Shown: positions 9,901 to 20,658, counted from the first letter of the stretch. The stretch is 64,000 nucleotides of DNA from Aurelia coerulea (GCA_039566865.1 CM076944.1:15398501-15462500); one strand, 5' to 3'. Program-made: numbers and translations. The notes: a model not told the origin generated them from the letters alone.

Positions 9901-12518
9901 GTTCTATAGCGATAGATCTTAATTTGGGGCTCCTTGTCATGGATGTTACTTACCCATAAAAAACGTAGAGAGTCTCGGTCTTCGGGATGAATTTCAATGT
10001 TTAGAAATGCCTTTTCAATGTCTCCTACAAGAACTACCTTGTCTGTTCTAAACCTTAAAAGGATGTCAAAAATCAAGGGTGTCAAGGATGGACCTTTGTG
10101 CAAGCAACTGTTCAATGATACACCTGTATTCTTATCTTTACATGATGCATCAAAAACTACCCGCACTTTGGTTGTCTCCACATTCTCCCTTATAACTGCT
10201 TGATGGGGAAGATAAGATACTCTAGAGCCTGTGGATTCAAGGTCAGAGACTTCTTCAATGATACCTTCCTTGAGTTGCTCTGAAATGATTTGGTCATACT
10301 GCTCAAGAATCTCCGGTGTTTGCTTCAACTTCTTCAGTTGACTTTTCAATCTAGCTTGGCTATTTGCAAAGTTAAGTGGAACTGGATTATGACCAACTCT
10401 CCATGGCAAACCAACTGAGTATTTAGACCCTGTAAAATAAATGTTGTCAATTACAGTTTCATGAACTTGATCTCCTTCTCTGATCCCAATGGAATCAAGG
10501 TCCCACAATTTGTGCAAATTCAATTCTGCTTCCTGTTTCTTAGAATGAATGTTGTCAGTGCAAAGATTAACATTTGTAGGTTCAGTAAAATTTATTGTCT
10601 CACCTTTGAGCGGTCCTGAGAGTACCCAACCAAGAGAAGTTCTGACGGCAATTGGTTCTCCTGGCCCCCCTCGTATGCATTCACCATCTTGGAAACTCCA
10701 CAAAAAATTTGAGCCACACAGAATGTCAATTTCCAAAATTTCTTCATTCCTACTAACATCTGAAAAGAAAACGTTAGTCAAATGTGCAAAATTATGTTTA
10801 ATATGCTCGACATGAATGTTTGCAACATTAGATATCTGATCCACTTCAAAGGCTTCTACTTCTACAGGGTTACCAGTAAACAAAGGGCTCAAAGAACATT
10901 TGAAGACTCTCCTCACTGCCATGTCTGCTTCTTTTCTTCCAAATGTTTTTATACCAAGCTCTTCATTTCTCTCAGGCTCTAAACCTAATCGTTTGACAGC
11001 CTTGGCACTAATAAAAGTTTTCTGACTCCCACTATCGAACAGTACTCTCACTTTTTTCTCTTTCTCACCATCTAAGCAAGCTAAGGCTGTCTGAAGTGCA
11101 ACTTGTACTCCGCAACCAGCAGTGTTTCCCACCCAGGTAGCAGCATGGGCATTTAGGGTCGTAGCTGATGGTGGTGCACTAGGTCTAGGCTGCGCGCTGT
11201 TCTTACTTATGGCTCCTGCTGGGGCTTGGGGTTCCCTGTCAGAGATCTTCGCGCCATTCGCCTTGCAAATCGCAGAGTGATGCTTACCCTTACAATACTT
11301 ACACCTACTTCTAGACTTGCACTGAAATGAACGATGCCCTGAACGCAAACAATTAAAGCACTTAGCTGATTTCATTAATACGTTCTTTCTTTCTTCAAGT
11401 GTCAATTCATTACAGTCTTCACTCCCATGACTCTTCTGCTTGCAAAATGTGCATGTCGTTTCTTCATTGCTGAACAATGCGGCTGCTGTTCCTCCATGTT
11501 GTTTTTGCTGCTTTGGTTGTTGTGGTTGTTGCTGTTGCTGTTGCTGCAACCCAAAAATTGGTACATGTGATTCTCGTACTTCTAATTCTTTCTCAAAGGT
11601 TTGAATCAACTCATCAACGTTCCAGTCAAGGTGGTTGCTTACGCTTGAAAAACGTATCATATTATACCTTAACGATTCTGGAATTTTTTCCATCAGCACT
11701 GGAACTACTATTGCCGAATATGACTCTTGTGCTACTCCCAGTGCCTCCAAGCTGCGAAAATGGCTCTCTATTTGATCAAACAGTGATCTTAATCTGACCA
11801 CGTTTCTTTCACTAAACACTGGCGACAAGTTTAGTAGTTCATTTATGTGGGCTTTCTTGATTACACTTGGTTTGGCAAATCTTTTGTGCAATACCTCTAC
11901 TGCCCCTTCATAATCAGCCTCTGTGAGAGGGAATCCGGCAATGACACTACGAGCTGGCTCTTCAAGAAAGCTTCGCAAGTATTTGAATTTATCAACACTG
12001 GCAAGTTCTTCGTCGTCGTGTATTGCACTTTTGAAGGCGTCCCAGAATTCTTGCCACTGCGAAACCTTGCCTGAGAACTTTTTCAATTCAAGCTTCGGTA
12101 ATTTTGCCTTCACCCGTCGTCTAATTTGATCACTTTTCTCGCTTGTACCCGATGCTGTTGAGGCGATACTCTCTCTAGATTCGCTTCTGGGGATTTGTGA
12201 TTTGGTGTCGTTTTCCTTGAAAAAGTCTTCGAGGCAAATCTTTGCGTAAGTCATCTTTTCTTTTATCTCATTTGCATCCTCGGCTTCTTTTTCGATATCT
12301 TCGTCTTCGGCGTCATTTTCAATCAACTTCTCCAAAATGTCAGAGTCCAGCTTCTTGAGCACTTCAAAGTTTTCATCTAGGCTCAGCAACCATTGTCGTA
12401 GCTGTCTCAAGTCGATTTCTTCTGGATCTTTCTTCTCGACATCCAAAATCTTGTTCACTAATTTTGTGACAATTCCTCTTGTCGTTTTTCGTTTCTTCTT
12501 CAACCTGTCTACCTCCAT
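6987..12518 (-). CDS. BEL/Pao gag-pol polyprotein, intact
   Basis: The single 1843-residue frame carries the BEL order of domains. The gag region (DUF1759-like) covers about 130-290, followed by a glutamine-rich linker near 325. Three CCHC-type knuckles follow at about 355, 388 and 406 (CTFCKQKSHGSEDC, CFNCLRSGHRSFQC, CKYCKGKHHSAIC). The retropepsin motif VLFDSGSQKTF is near 494. RT follows with GDIEKAF near 832 and the catalytic FVDD near 912. RNase H starts around GFGDASKHAYCAMV near 1109. The integrase has a zinc segment at 1415-1456 (CFICKK) and catalytic acidic residues in GVDFAG (about 1484), VTDNAKTF (about 1544) and FERMIGTVKR (about 1594), and the DUF5641-type tail is at 1680-1790. 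All key residues are present and no stop interrupts it. The ATG is 39 bases inside the 5' LTR edge, fitting the usual short leader. Confidence 0.95.
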   Translation of the reverse strand: MEVDRLKKKRKTTRGIVTKLVNKILDVEKKDPEEIDLRQLRQWLLSLDENFEVLKKLDSDILEKLIENDAEDEDIEKEAEDANEIKEKMTYAKICLEDFFKENDTKSQIPRSESRESIASTASGTSEKSDQIRRRVKAKLPKLELKKFSGKVSQWQEFWDAFKSAIHDDEELASVDKFKYLRSFLEEPARSVIAGFPLTEADYEGAVEVLHKRFAKPSVIKKAHINELLNLSPVFSERNVVRLRSLFDQIESHFRSLEALGVAQESYSAIVVPVLMEKIPESLRYNMIRFSSVSNHLDWNVDELIQTFEKELEVRESHVPIFGLQQQQQQQPQQPKQQKQHGGTAAALFSNEETTCTFCKQKSHGSEDCNELTLEERKNVLMKSAKCFNCLRSGHRSFQCKSRSRCKYCKGKHHSAICKANGAKISDREPQAPAGAISKNSAQPRPSAPPSATTLNAHAATWVGNTAGCGVQVALQTALACLDGEKEKKVRVLFDSGSQKTFISAKAVKRLGLEPERNEELGIKTFGRKEADMAVRRVFKCSLSPLFTGNPVEVEAFEVDQISNVANIHVEHIKHNFAHLTNVFFSDVSRNEEILEIDILCGSNFLWSFQDGECIRGGPGEPIAVRTSLGWVLSGPLKGETINFTEPTNVNLCTDNIHSKKQEAELNLHKLWDLDSIGIREGDQVHETVIDNIYFTGSKYSVGLPWRVGHNPVPLNFANSQARLKSQLKKLKQTPEILEQYDQIISEQLKEGIIEEVSDLESTGSRVSYLPHQAVIRENVETTKVRVVFDASCKDKNTGVSLNSCLHKGPSLTPLIFDILLRFRTDKVVLVGDIEKAFLNIEIHPEDRDSLRFLWVSNIHDKEPQIKIYRYRTVVFGISSSPFLLNAVIRHHLNKYQEVDPEFTRDMIQGFFVDDLVTSCKSTSEAYLLYEKAKQRMLEAGLRLRKWKTNDEELRKKIERNEKEVERRVRENAQDDCSYAKETLGLSKDVGGKTKVLGIHWDTEKDRLEFDMRKVGNTPTTVATKRGILSTLAAIFDPLGLISPIAVAAKVLFQELCLEKLSWDDPLPEDKVRRWEAWLEDLKSSDTISLPRCTLGDIDGEIISTTLHGFGDASKHAYCAMVYLVCKTTTGTYTKLLCAKTRVAPLKELSIPKLELMSARILVTLMETVKNSMSSKLEIDDIRFWLDSKTALFWIFNQGEWKTFVQHRVNEILKVSKKEQWGHVPGKENPADIGSRGMTASSLRQSILWWEGPSWLKQGKEAWPKDFNLEDSTEVKEERKKTSVMLNVAQESKQVRKVIDLDRFSTLGKLLRVTAYVQRFLGNIRLKRERRELCLGELTAEELRNAESIWIKNAQQDLRLNQNFEKTRESLNVIEQNEILVCKGRLENSELNEECKFPIILPKNHRLTDLIILDCHSRVHHSKVRSTLAELRSRFWVTQGRQYVKKIIRKCFICKKLEGQPYESPATAPLPEFRVREAPPFGKVGVDFAGPVYVKSQNGMVKAYIALFTCCVTRAIHLELVENLNASTFINCLRRFAARRGTPSLLVTDNAKTFKASAKFIKKLFKNKLVQSHLSTKGIIWRFNLERAAWFGGVFERMIGTVKRCLRKVLGNAKLNFEELTTVLTEIECTINSRPLTYQYDDLVEALTPSHLLCGRRISPLSENIDTSFDESDNELQSNMTKRFSYLSRKLNHFWNRWRKEYLVDLREFHKQTDARVANISKGDLVLIQEDNVKRGQWKMGVVEDLIKGKDGIIRGAKVRKAGGKNETLNRSVLKLFPLEIASTGYDKKEGKDASESKDKEVSMERSEGTNNNRIEDANCMRNQPPRAAAKDSRWKSKLMLDA

Positions 12519-12556
12519 TTCAACGATAAACTATCTCCAGCTCTGGTGGACCAGTA

Positions 12557-13027
12557 TGTTAGAGAACCTCAGTCTCTTCTCGCTAATTCTACTGATAGTG
12601 AACCGAAGAAATGTAACAATAACGGAGACATTTTAACGTAAAAACATCTTTCATAACTCGAATCGTCTCAACTCTAAAAACTCATGATACTCAACTGTTT
12701 TCGATGACTAAGCACAGAACTTTCTAGAACGAATACAATAATTTTCCTTATAAGGTTCGATCATCCTCTACCGGGTTTCACAAAGGATCCGTCTACCAAT
12801 CAGATTCTAGATAGTTTGATTTATTTCGTCGTGTGCTAAGTGATAACATATATTGAGCATTAGTTGTTTCCGTGTCTCGTTTCTATGTAGAGGTTCTGAC
12901 GCAACTTTTTTACTAGTACGTGCACTACAAGATGAATCTACTTTTTTACTGTCCGTGAGTGGTTACACAATATACTAAATACAGGTAACTTCTAAACTAT
13001 GCGCGGATTGTGAAGGATTTCCCAACA
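12557..13027 (-). repeat. BEL 5' LTR
   Basis: This is the promoter-side LTR in element orientation, identical by eye to 6497-6967. The flanking base order is ...TAACA, then the leader and candidate primer-binding site. The 5-base duplication CTGTC follows on the outside at 13028. Confidence 0.95.
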
Positions 13028-13345
13028 CTGTCATAAACATTGTAAACTGATCTTTGCTTTGTTCTTATTACTGCTAGTAGTTTACGCTTGAATTCAGAAA
13101 TTGTTTGAGATTCTTTGATATTCTTGTCCAACGAGTGCCATTCAGAAAGGACGTTTTGAAAATATGTATTTGAGAAGCGAACTGTACGCGCAGCAATTGG
13201 TTCATATTCACGCTGATGTCTTAAATTGTATGTAATAGGACGTTCGCGAGGAATTTCATCAAATAGATATATTGGCGCTTGCGTCTGCCTCAGTTTGAAG
13301 AAATGACATAATCGCCTGTACCACCTTCTCTGATAAAGACAAGAA

Positions 13346-15780
13346 GATTCGTTGATAAAGATTCGTTGCTTTACATAATCCAGCCGGCTGTTGTATCAGA
13401 TTCTGGATACTCATTCTTCAAATAATTGCGTTTCCCCTCTACCAAGTCATTTGAAAATTTCCAAAATATTTCACTTTCTATATCGTGCCCAGACCCCTAA
13501 AATCGAATTATAGCGTAACAATTTTCTGCCAGGTGAGTCAATAAATCCCATGCCTTTTGAAAAATCACTGGTCTCTGAATACCAAAGCAATGTTATTGGC
13601 AAATGTTTTGTTTTTAGTAGCTGATATGTTGAATCAGACATCAGAATTTACTGGACTGAAATCGGCCACTCTGTACTGTTTTGAAATTGTGAGGGATCTT
13701 CTCAAAAAGGGTCTTTCAAAAGTGTCAGAAATGGCCACAAATGCTGGTCAGATTTTATCAGTTTTCCTGCTTCACAGCAGTGCCTTGTGCACATTTTAGC
13801 ACGTGCTATCCTCTTGGGAGGACGAGATCCCTTTGAGGGAATTTGTTACACCAATGGGAATGACTTTTTCATTCTCCCAAATGGATAACACTTGCTGAAG
13901 CCAAATCACAGCTGTACAGCAGAAATATTAGGGAAATTCTATCGTGATTTAAGGCTATTTTTGAGGTTTTACCATTGGCATCGGGAAACGTGGTCTGTTT
14001 TTAATGGGATTATATATCGTTGTAAAGAATCAGAACTGTCAGGCCTACCTTTGTGTACTTTTTCTGTCTCGATATTCTCCATTGTCATGTCCATACAGAA
14101 CAACATACAACAACTTTAAAAACATTGCGGTTTGAGATGTGAAGTGGAGCGACTGACAGCGGCCTGAAAATGCAAAATGGACAGGAAAACGGAGAATATC
14201 GAGACAGAAAGAGTACACAAAGGTAGGTCTGACAGTTCTGATTCTTTAGAACGATATGCAATCCCATAACACATTCCACGTTTCCCAATACATGTTTTTA
14301 CGAAGAGAAAAAAATCCCCATTTAATTTGAAATGAAAGAAAAATTTCCAGTCATTGAACGTGTCGGCTATTAAATTAGATAATGATATCTGCTATTGCTT
14401 TGATAGTCCGGAAATGATACCCTTTCAAACGGCTTCCGTTTTTTCTGACTTACCCCGTAGAATTATATATAAAGGCATCTTAGGAATTATGTACGTACAT
14501 GAGCGGCTGATATTTGCTCCCTTTTAAGGTTACTGTACCCCTTAAAGTAAGTGAACGGAGATATAGCGACATTATCTAAACATAGCACAAAAGAACGGCA
14601 GGCGCCACTTTTCTTCCTATTGTTTTCATCGATCAAGAGCATCAAATACAATAGGTTTTATTTAGATTGACCCAGTCCCCCTAGCTAAGCTGCTTTTAAC
14701 TACGTTGAATTACTTTAAGTGACCATTCGGTGGGCACAAAAAACGTGAAATTTGAGCCAATTCAAGGTCTCATTGAGTTTTGAGTTATGGCTGAAATTTG
14801 AGTAGGCCTACAGCACCCCACTTGGCAAACAATATGCAGAAAGAACAATCGCGTCAATGAATTTGAATTAAAGGCTATTTCATTCGTAAACCATAAAAAT
14901 TTTCACTTCATGTTCATTTGGCAGGAAGCAAAATAACGTTGATTGAAGAGTTTTTTCTTGGCTATGAAACTCTTCAACTGTAGGCCGTCGAATGCAGATA
15001 CATTTATGAATTAGTTGTAGAAAAAGGCAGCCTATTATGTAGATCTTATAAGCAAGATAACCAAACTTTCTTGGATGTGATGATGAAGGATAGTTCAGAT
15101 CAAAAAGCTTGCTAGACCTGCTTTATCCCAAATATCCACTTTACCCCAATCCTGCCCTATCCTAAGGCAAGGCATTCTCTTCTTCAGGGAACTCTGCTTT
15201 CAGCTCTAATAAACACGGAAAGCCAGTCTTCAGAAATTGTCATCTCCATAAACTTATTAATTAGTCAGGAACTAATCAGTCAATCGATTTTTTGGAAAAG
15301 GTGCGAAATTAACAAGATTCTTGACAGTCGAAAAACCTTGTTCGAATTAATCGGACAAAAGGCACTCTAATGACGTTTTTTGGCAATACAATGCTACGTA
15401 CAGCTGCTCTGCTGATTGTGTGATATTTGCTTGTTTTAGATCCATTTTTCATGTAGATTTCGAATCTTTGAGTTATTTTTTTTAATCAATCAATGTCTTG
15501 TGACACCACAAAAAAGTTTATAGGAACCCTTTGAAGCAACAGCGGTCTCGTCAACAAGTAAACTATGCCGGAATATTGGTGCGAAGCTGATTGACATCAA
15601 TCGATAGGGAATTTCTTCCTCTACAACGTATCAAAAACTCTCTTGTAGCTGCGTACCATTTTCTTCTAGGATAATTCAGTTGTCGTTGATGAAACTAATA
15701 TTTTTCAAGGTTACCTGTGATTTAATTGATATGAACAAGGGTGTATATTAAGTGAAATTGTTTTCTTTTCAAGGTGTGAA
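13346..15780. other. Intronic sequence with one hairpin, no gene seen
   Basis: Apart from the inverted repeat at 13988-14288 I see nothing with recognisable coding or RNA character. Short open frames (e.g. 13557-13799) have no family resemblance or flanking splice signals that I can defend. Confidence 0.4.
13988..14288. repeat. Hairpin-type inverted repeat
   Basis: The segment GGAAACGTGG ... AATCAGAACTGTCAGGCCTA ... TCTCGATATTCTCC (13988-14085) is mirrored at 14178-14288 by GGAGAATATCGAGACAGA ... GACAGTTCTGATTCTTTAGA ... CCACGTTTCCC. Arms of about 100 bases enclose a loop of about 90. It looks like a short non-autonomous DNA transposon; no target duplication was established. Confidence 0.7.
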
Positions 15781-15789
15781 GACATTTTT

Positions 15790-15960
15790 TCAAATGTTTG
15801 GTTTGGAAGATTACATTTGCTTCCTACACCCACAAGATTCGGTATTATGCAAATGCTGATTTTGTCACCACTATGAACAGAATTGAAATCTTTTGTTGGC
15901 ACGAACAGGCTGACATCGTTGCGTTCCAACATGACATCATAGCATTTTAAAAAGGTCAAA
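15790..15960 (+). pseudogene. LINE fossil fragment (+)
   Basis: The segment around CCCACAAGATTCGGTATTAT through TTGGCACGAACAGGCTGACA gives, with a frame change, peptides close to RRIWYYDKADF...FNWHEHL of the LINE at 61617-64000. This region lies between the endonuclease and RT domains. It is only about 170 bases long and cannot be expressed. It lies just outside the gypsy element. Confidence 0.6.
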
Positions 15961-16070
15961 GGTCAAAATTAAGTACGGCCACTAAACCAACTGAGGCCAG
16001 TTAGACAACTAACGGAACTAAGAGAGCTAAGGCAGCGAAGTCTTAAAGGCAAGAAACGCAACTTGATCTA

Positions 16071-16205
16071 TATAGCGTCCTTGTAGCCGAATTGTATAAC
16101 GAATTGGAATGAGCCTAGCTGTTAGCCATCTTGGTTTCCAACGCATGCGGTCCACGTCACGTGACGCACCTAAATATACAATCCTACATACGTCACTACA
16201 CTACA
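16071..16205 (-). repeat. Gypsy 3' LTR (135 bp)
   Basis: Very short LTR, identical by eye to 20524-20658. It includes the palindromic CACGTCACGTGACG and a TATA-containing stretch (AAATATACA on the + strand). Confidence 0.92.
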
Positions 16206-16683
16206 TCACCCCCTTAAACGAAGTTCTGTTAATCAAACTGAAATTAAAACTAAACTTGAAACTGTTTTTTTAGAACGAACAAAAGTTTTTGTTTAAACAT
16301 AACAATTGGTTAAAACTATGAAATATCAAAACTGAATTTGAAAAATGTTTTGGAATGAGTAAAGTCTTTTTTGTTAACATAATACCTGATTAAGAATAAA
16401 AAGGAAATAAATTTGTCACTTACATTTCCATGATGACTTACTGTCCAGTTTGAAATGTCAAACACTTGTTTCATGGTAGTAGCTTGGTCGAGCAGTGATC
16501 CTTCTGAGATATCTTCTTTCTTGATCATTCGGCTCCTCTTCTTCTTCTTCTCTTTGATCATGAAATCTATTACCAATGACACCATTATCATTATTGCCAC
16601 CTTCATCTTCTGATTGAATAAAACTGTCCTTTATTCTTACTCTTTTAAAGAATGATACATTCCTTGTAATACTCTTTCTATCT

Positions 16684-19600
16684 CTACTTGCAGTAACCAT
16701 TTGGATCATATGGAGACATAGCCTTGTTTCTTTGTCTTTGTTTTACAATTATTTTATCACCCTCCTTTAAATCTGATTCTGAAGCATGATTCTTTCTATC
16801 TGCATATTCTTTCATCTTTCTCTTCTTCATTTTATCTCTATCTTTTAAATCTTTGTTGACTTGAGTATCTGTGTGCTCTGGTAATTTTGTTCTAATATTT
16901 CTACCCATTAAGAGCTTTGCAGGTGGAAACCCTGTAGTGGCATGGGGAGAGGCTCTGTAATTTCTCACAAAATTAAAAATCTCTTGTTGCCAACTTTTTC
17001 CTTCAATATGAGCTGTTTGAATGACTTTGTTCAAATTTCTCATAAACCTTTCACACTCTCCATTTGCTCTTGGCCATTCTGGTGTAATTCTCCTGTGAGT
17101 ATATCCACTTTGTTTTGCAAACTCTTTCATCTTTGAGCCATTGAAAGGAGGCCCATTGTCAGACTTCATTGTGACTGGTATTCCATGTGTGCTAAAAATC
17201 TTTTCTAACTTTGGTATAACATACTTCTCACTAGTAGAAGGTACAATTTCAATCTCTGGATATCTGGAATATTCATCCATGCACACCAAGATATACTTGT
17301 GATTCTCTCCTATGGGTCCCTTGAAATCTACTGCTACCACTTCCCATGGACCATCTGGCAGCTCTTACATTCTGAGTGGCTCTAGCTTGTTCTCTTTAAG
17401 AGTGGCTTGGCAGGCAATACATGATTTTGTTTTGTTTTCAACTAACTTATCTATTCCAGGGAACCAAACTTTTTCTCTTATTAGACCTTTTGTCTTCACT
17501 ATACCCAAATGTCCTTCATGTGCTATGTCTACAGCCTTTTCTCTAAGAACTTTTGGCATCACTATTCTAGTTCCCCTTAGAACTATACCATCTTCTGCAA
17601 CAGAGAGTTCTTTCTCTACTTGTTTGAATGCTTGTAGATCACTGATACAGTAATTTCCTTGAAATTCCCTTTTGTTTTGATTTAGTATGGACCACTGTCC
17701 ACTGTGTAGGCATTCTTTTAGCTTCTGCATAGTTGAATCTTTGTTAGTTTCATCTCTAACTTCATCTCTTGTCATTGCTTTTGGAACTGCATTGGAGGCA
17801 ATGAAATTAACATACTCCTCAGCAATTGATTTAGATTTTGCAAACTGTGGGTGTCTTGAAAGATAGTCTGCTGGATTGTGAGCTCCTGGCTTGTAACATA
17901 CAGTGAAGTCATACTCTTGGAGTCTCATTATCCATCTTTCTATCCTAGCTTGTGATCTACTACCCGGCTTGTTAAAGAAGAATTATAGTGGCTTATGATC
18001 AGTGACTAAAGTGAAATTTTCCCCATAGATGTATAAATGAAACTTTTCACAAGCCTATACCAAGGCAAGGGCTTCCTTCTCAATTTGGCTATACCGCTGT
18101 TCAACATCTGTCAGGGCTTTGCTTGCATACGCAATTGCTGAAATTGTCTCTGTTCCATCTTTTAGCATTTCCTTTCGACATAATAAAGCACCTAGTCCTA
18201 CAGGACTGGCATCTGCAATGATCTCTCTATCTTTGCAAGGGTCAAAATATGACATTACATGACTGCTCATAATAGCTTCTTTAACCTTAATAAAAGAGCT
18301 CTGTTGATCATCTGCCCATGTCCACTTGACATCTTTCTTTGTTAGTTGTCTAAGAGGCTCTGTTAGTGTGGCATAATTTGGAATAAAACGTGATAGGTAA
18401 TTTGTCATACCTAGAAAGCTTCTGATTGCCTGAACATTCTCTGGCTGAGGTGCATTCTGAATGGCTTGTATCTTGTGTTGACTTGGTGCAATTCCATCCT
18501 GACTAAAATGTTAATCAAAGAAATTAAGATTTTTCTTGTTAAATGCACACTTGCTCAAATTTGCTCTCAGGTTTTTCTTTCTGAACATTTCCAATACATT
18601 GTGGAGGGCTGCATCATGACTTTCTTGATCTTTTCCAAAAATTAAAATATCATCGCTTATGTTCAGTGTTCCTGATATACCCTCAAGACACTGCTGGATT
18701 TCATGCTGAAAAATTTCTGAACTGGAAGATAAACCAAAAATTAATCTTATATAGCGGAAGAGTCCTTTGTGAGTGGCAAATGTAGTCAGATAGCTGCTGT
18801 CTTCATCAAGTTCAAGCTGATGATAGCCTGATGTAAGATCCAATTTGAAAAGACTGCTGCTCCACTGAGCTTCTCAACTATTTCTTCAACGGTTGGAGAA
18901 GGATGTCGTACCCTCTCTACAGCTGTGTTCACTTTGCGCATATCAACACAAATCCGCAGTTCTTGGGGATTTTTGGGCTTTGGAAAAACAACCAAGGGAC
19001 TAACCCATGGCGTACTGACATTCTCTGGTACTCTTTCAATTATTTGCCACTCCTCAAGTTCTCTGAGCTTCTTTGACAATGATTTCCGAATATGGAATGG
19101 AATTCTCCTCGCTGATTGTGCCACTGATGGAACAGTTTTGTCAACCGTAATCTTGACTTTTACTCCTTTTAGCTTCCCAATGCCCTTAAAGGCATCTTGA
19201 TAATCATTGACAACTTGTGGACAATCTCTTGATTTTCCCTCCTTTCGACATGGCTCGTGATTGACAGACTTCTGCTCTTTGATTGCATCAACTTTTAAGA
19301 TAATAAGCCCTAAATCACTGGCTGTATCATAGCTGAGTAGACATCCACTTGAACCTTGTATAACATAAAATGTTGCTGTGGCATATCTCCTTCTTGTTTC
19401 AACTACTGCTGTAAATTTTCCTTTAACTGAAAGACTGTGTACGTTTCCATAAGCATGATTTTTTGTAGAAGATCTTTGAAGATGAATTGCTGGAGATAGT
19501 GTGTTGAATGTGTCCATATCCATGATATTTACACTTGCACCTGAATCAATGAGCATACTAATCTTGGATTTTCCAATACTGATGGTTGCTTCTGGTTTTG

Positions 19601-20450
19601 GTCTTGCATTAGATTGGTTGTGTCTGGTAACTGTGTAAACAAATTCATCATCAGAGCTTAAGTCAACTGTATTCTCTTTAGTAGAACTTGCTATATGATG
19701 AACTTTGGATTCATCATAATCACTCTTTCGTTTGCTTCTGCAGACTTTACTAAAATGATCATACTTCTCACAATTATGGCATTTCTTTCCTTTGGCAGGG
19801 CACATTCTGCCTCCTGAATGGGGATATGACCCTCCACAGTTGTAGCATGATTTTGTGGGCTTTTCATGTTCTCCTTTCCTTGGATACGTGGCTCTTTTCC
19901 AAATTTTATTGACTGATTCTGCAGTATTACTTTCAATTTCAGATGCTTGTCTATTTGATGATTCCATAGCTCTACCAAGATCCAGAGTATCAGACAATTT
20001 CATTGTAGGCTCTCTCAAAATTCTTCTCCTCAGGGCTCCTGATGAACAACCTTGAATTATTTGGGTTATGATTTCTGAATCTGCCTCTGGAAACTGGCAT
20101 GTCAGTGATAAATTCCTCAGACGTGTATGAAAAGCATCTAAGCTTTCTGCAGAACTTTGCTGGGCCTGCCTAAACATGTAACGTTCATACTCTTTGTTCT
20201 GTTTTGGTGCAAAATAACCAGTAAGTTTCTCGACCGCTGTTTCAAAATCTTTGGGCTCTCCAGTGTCGGGAAGTGTTTTGAAGATTCTGTAAACCCCTTC
20301 ACCTGCAAAATGTAACAGCATGGCTCACTTGCGTGTGTCATCTTTGATATTTAACGCGAGTAAGAAGTTCTGAAACCGTTCAAGGTATTCATGCCATCGT
20401 AAGTTCAATCCATGTGGATCCCCGTCCACATCAAAGCTGGAAAGGCGGGC
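16684..20450 (-). pseudogene. Gypsy gag-pol, broken by stops and frameshifts
   Basis: Read on the - strand, this holds a gag with two cysteine knuckles (CYNCGGSYPHSGGRMC, CHNCEKYDHFSKVC) and protease MLIDSGASVNIMD. RT has a catalytic ISDDIL variant of YxDD, RNase H starts IIADASPVGLGALL, and the integrase zinc region has HEGHLG and CIACQ. The integrase core is VAVDFKGPIG, SDNGPPFNGSKM and GECERFM. Lesions seen: a frameshift near the gag start (about 20450), TGA at 20325-20327, a frameshift near 18840, TAA at 18511-18513, TAG at 18055-18057, TAA at 17983-17985 and TAA at 17365-17367. Most are single-base nonsense changes. The element is therefore dead as a coding copy although its LTRs match. 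Confidence 0.9.
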
Positions 20451-20523
20451 AGAGCATGTGCCATCGTTGCACAAATGATTGGTAAGCAGACAAATATGGT
20501 TCGTATGGATCCTCGTCGCCAGA

Positions 20524-20658
20524 TATAGCGTCCTTGTAGCCGAATTGTATAACGAATTGGAATGAGCCTAGCTGTTAGCCATCTTGGTTTCCAACGCATG
20601 CGGTCCACGTCACGTGACGCACCTAAATATACAATCCTACATACGTCACTACACTACA
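20524..20658 (-). repeat. Gypsy 5' LTR (135 bp)
   Basis: This is the promoter-side copy in element orientation. It is followed outside by the duplicated ATCTA and inside by the primer-binding stretch. Confidence 0.92.

Larger units (their letters stand above)
6497..13027 (-). mobile_element. Full-length BEL/Pao LTR retrotransposon
   Basis: Two 471-base LTRs flank one 1843-codon frame on the - strand. The element is bounded by a 5-base target duplication, CTGTC, at 6492-6496 and 13028-13032. LTR termini read TGTTGGG...TAACA on the - strand. Just inside the 5' LTR is a candidate primer-binding stretch TGGTCCACCAGAGC (about 12541-12554, - strand), whose tRNA I cannot name. A purine-rich tract AAGGAGGGGGGTG (6968-6980) precedes the 3' LTR. 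I saw no LTR difference on reading, which points to a recent insertion. Confidence 0.95.
5546..13345 (-). pseudogene. LINE fossil split by a BEL retrotransposon and a MITE
   Basis: Three pieces of one decayed LINE C-terminal region lie in order on the - strand. They are 13345-13028 (frame with RRWYRRLCHFFKLR, then PRERPITYNLRHQREYEP), 6491-6289 (LRLQFSPLNEHRF and CXCGTGDEDNEHFLLHC) and 5680-5546 (LLYGNADLNI to the stop). The zinc-binding CxC...HFLLxC segment after the RT is typical of CR1/Jockey-group LINEs. The first break is the BEL element with its CTGTC duplication, and the second is the TA-flanked MITE. Removing both restores continuity of the homology. The fossil is therefore older than both insertions. 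Confidence 0.75.
16071..20658 (-). mobile_element. Ty3/gypsy LTR retrotransposon
   Basis: Two 135-base LTRs (16071-16205 and 20524-20658) bound a gag-pol region on the - strand. The target duplication is ATCTA at 16066-16070 and 20659-20663. On the - strand each LTR starts TGTAGTGTAG and ends GGACGCTATA, so the 3' terminus is not the canonical CA. Immediately inside the 5' LTR lies TGGCGACGAGGAT, a plausible primer-binding site. AAGGGGGTGA (16206-16215) is the polypurine tract. Domain order protease, RT, RNase H, integrase is that of Ty3/gypsy. Confidence 0.93.

Noticed and set aside
13557..13799. 80-codon frame with a hydrophobic start
   Set aside because: No recognisable domain, splice context or homology; likely chance.
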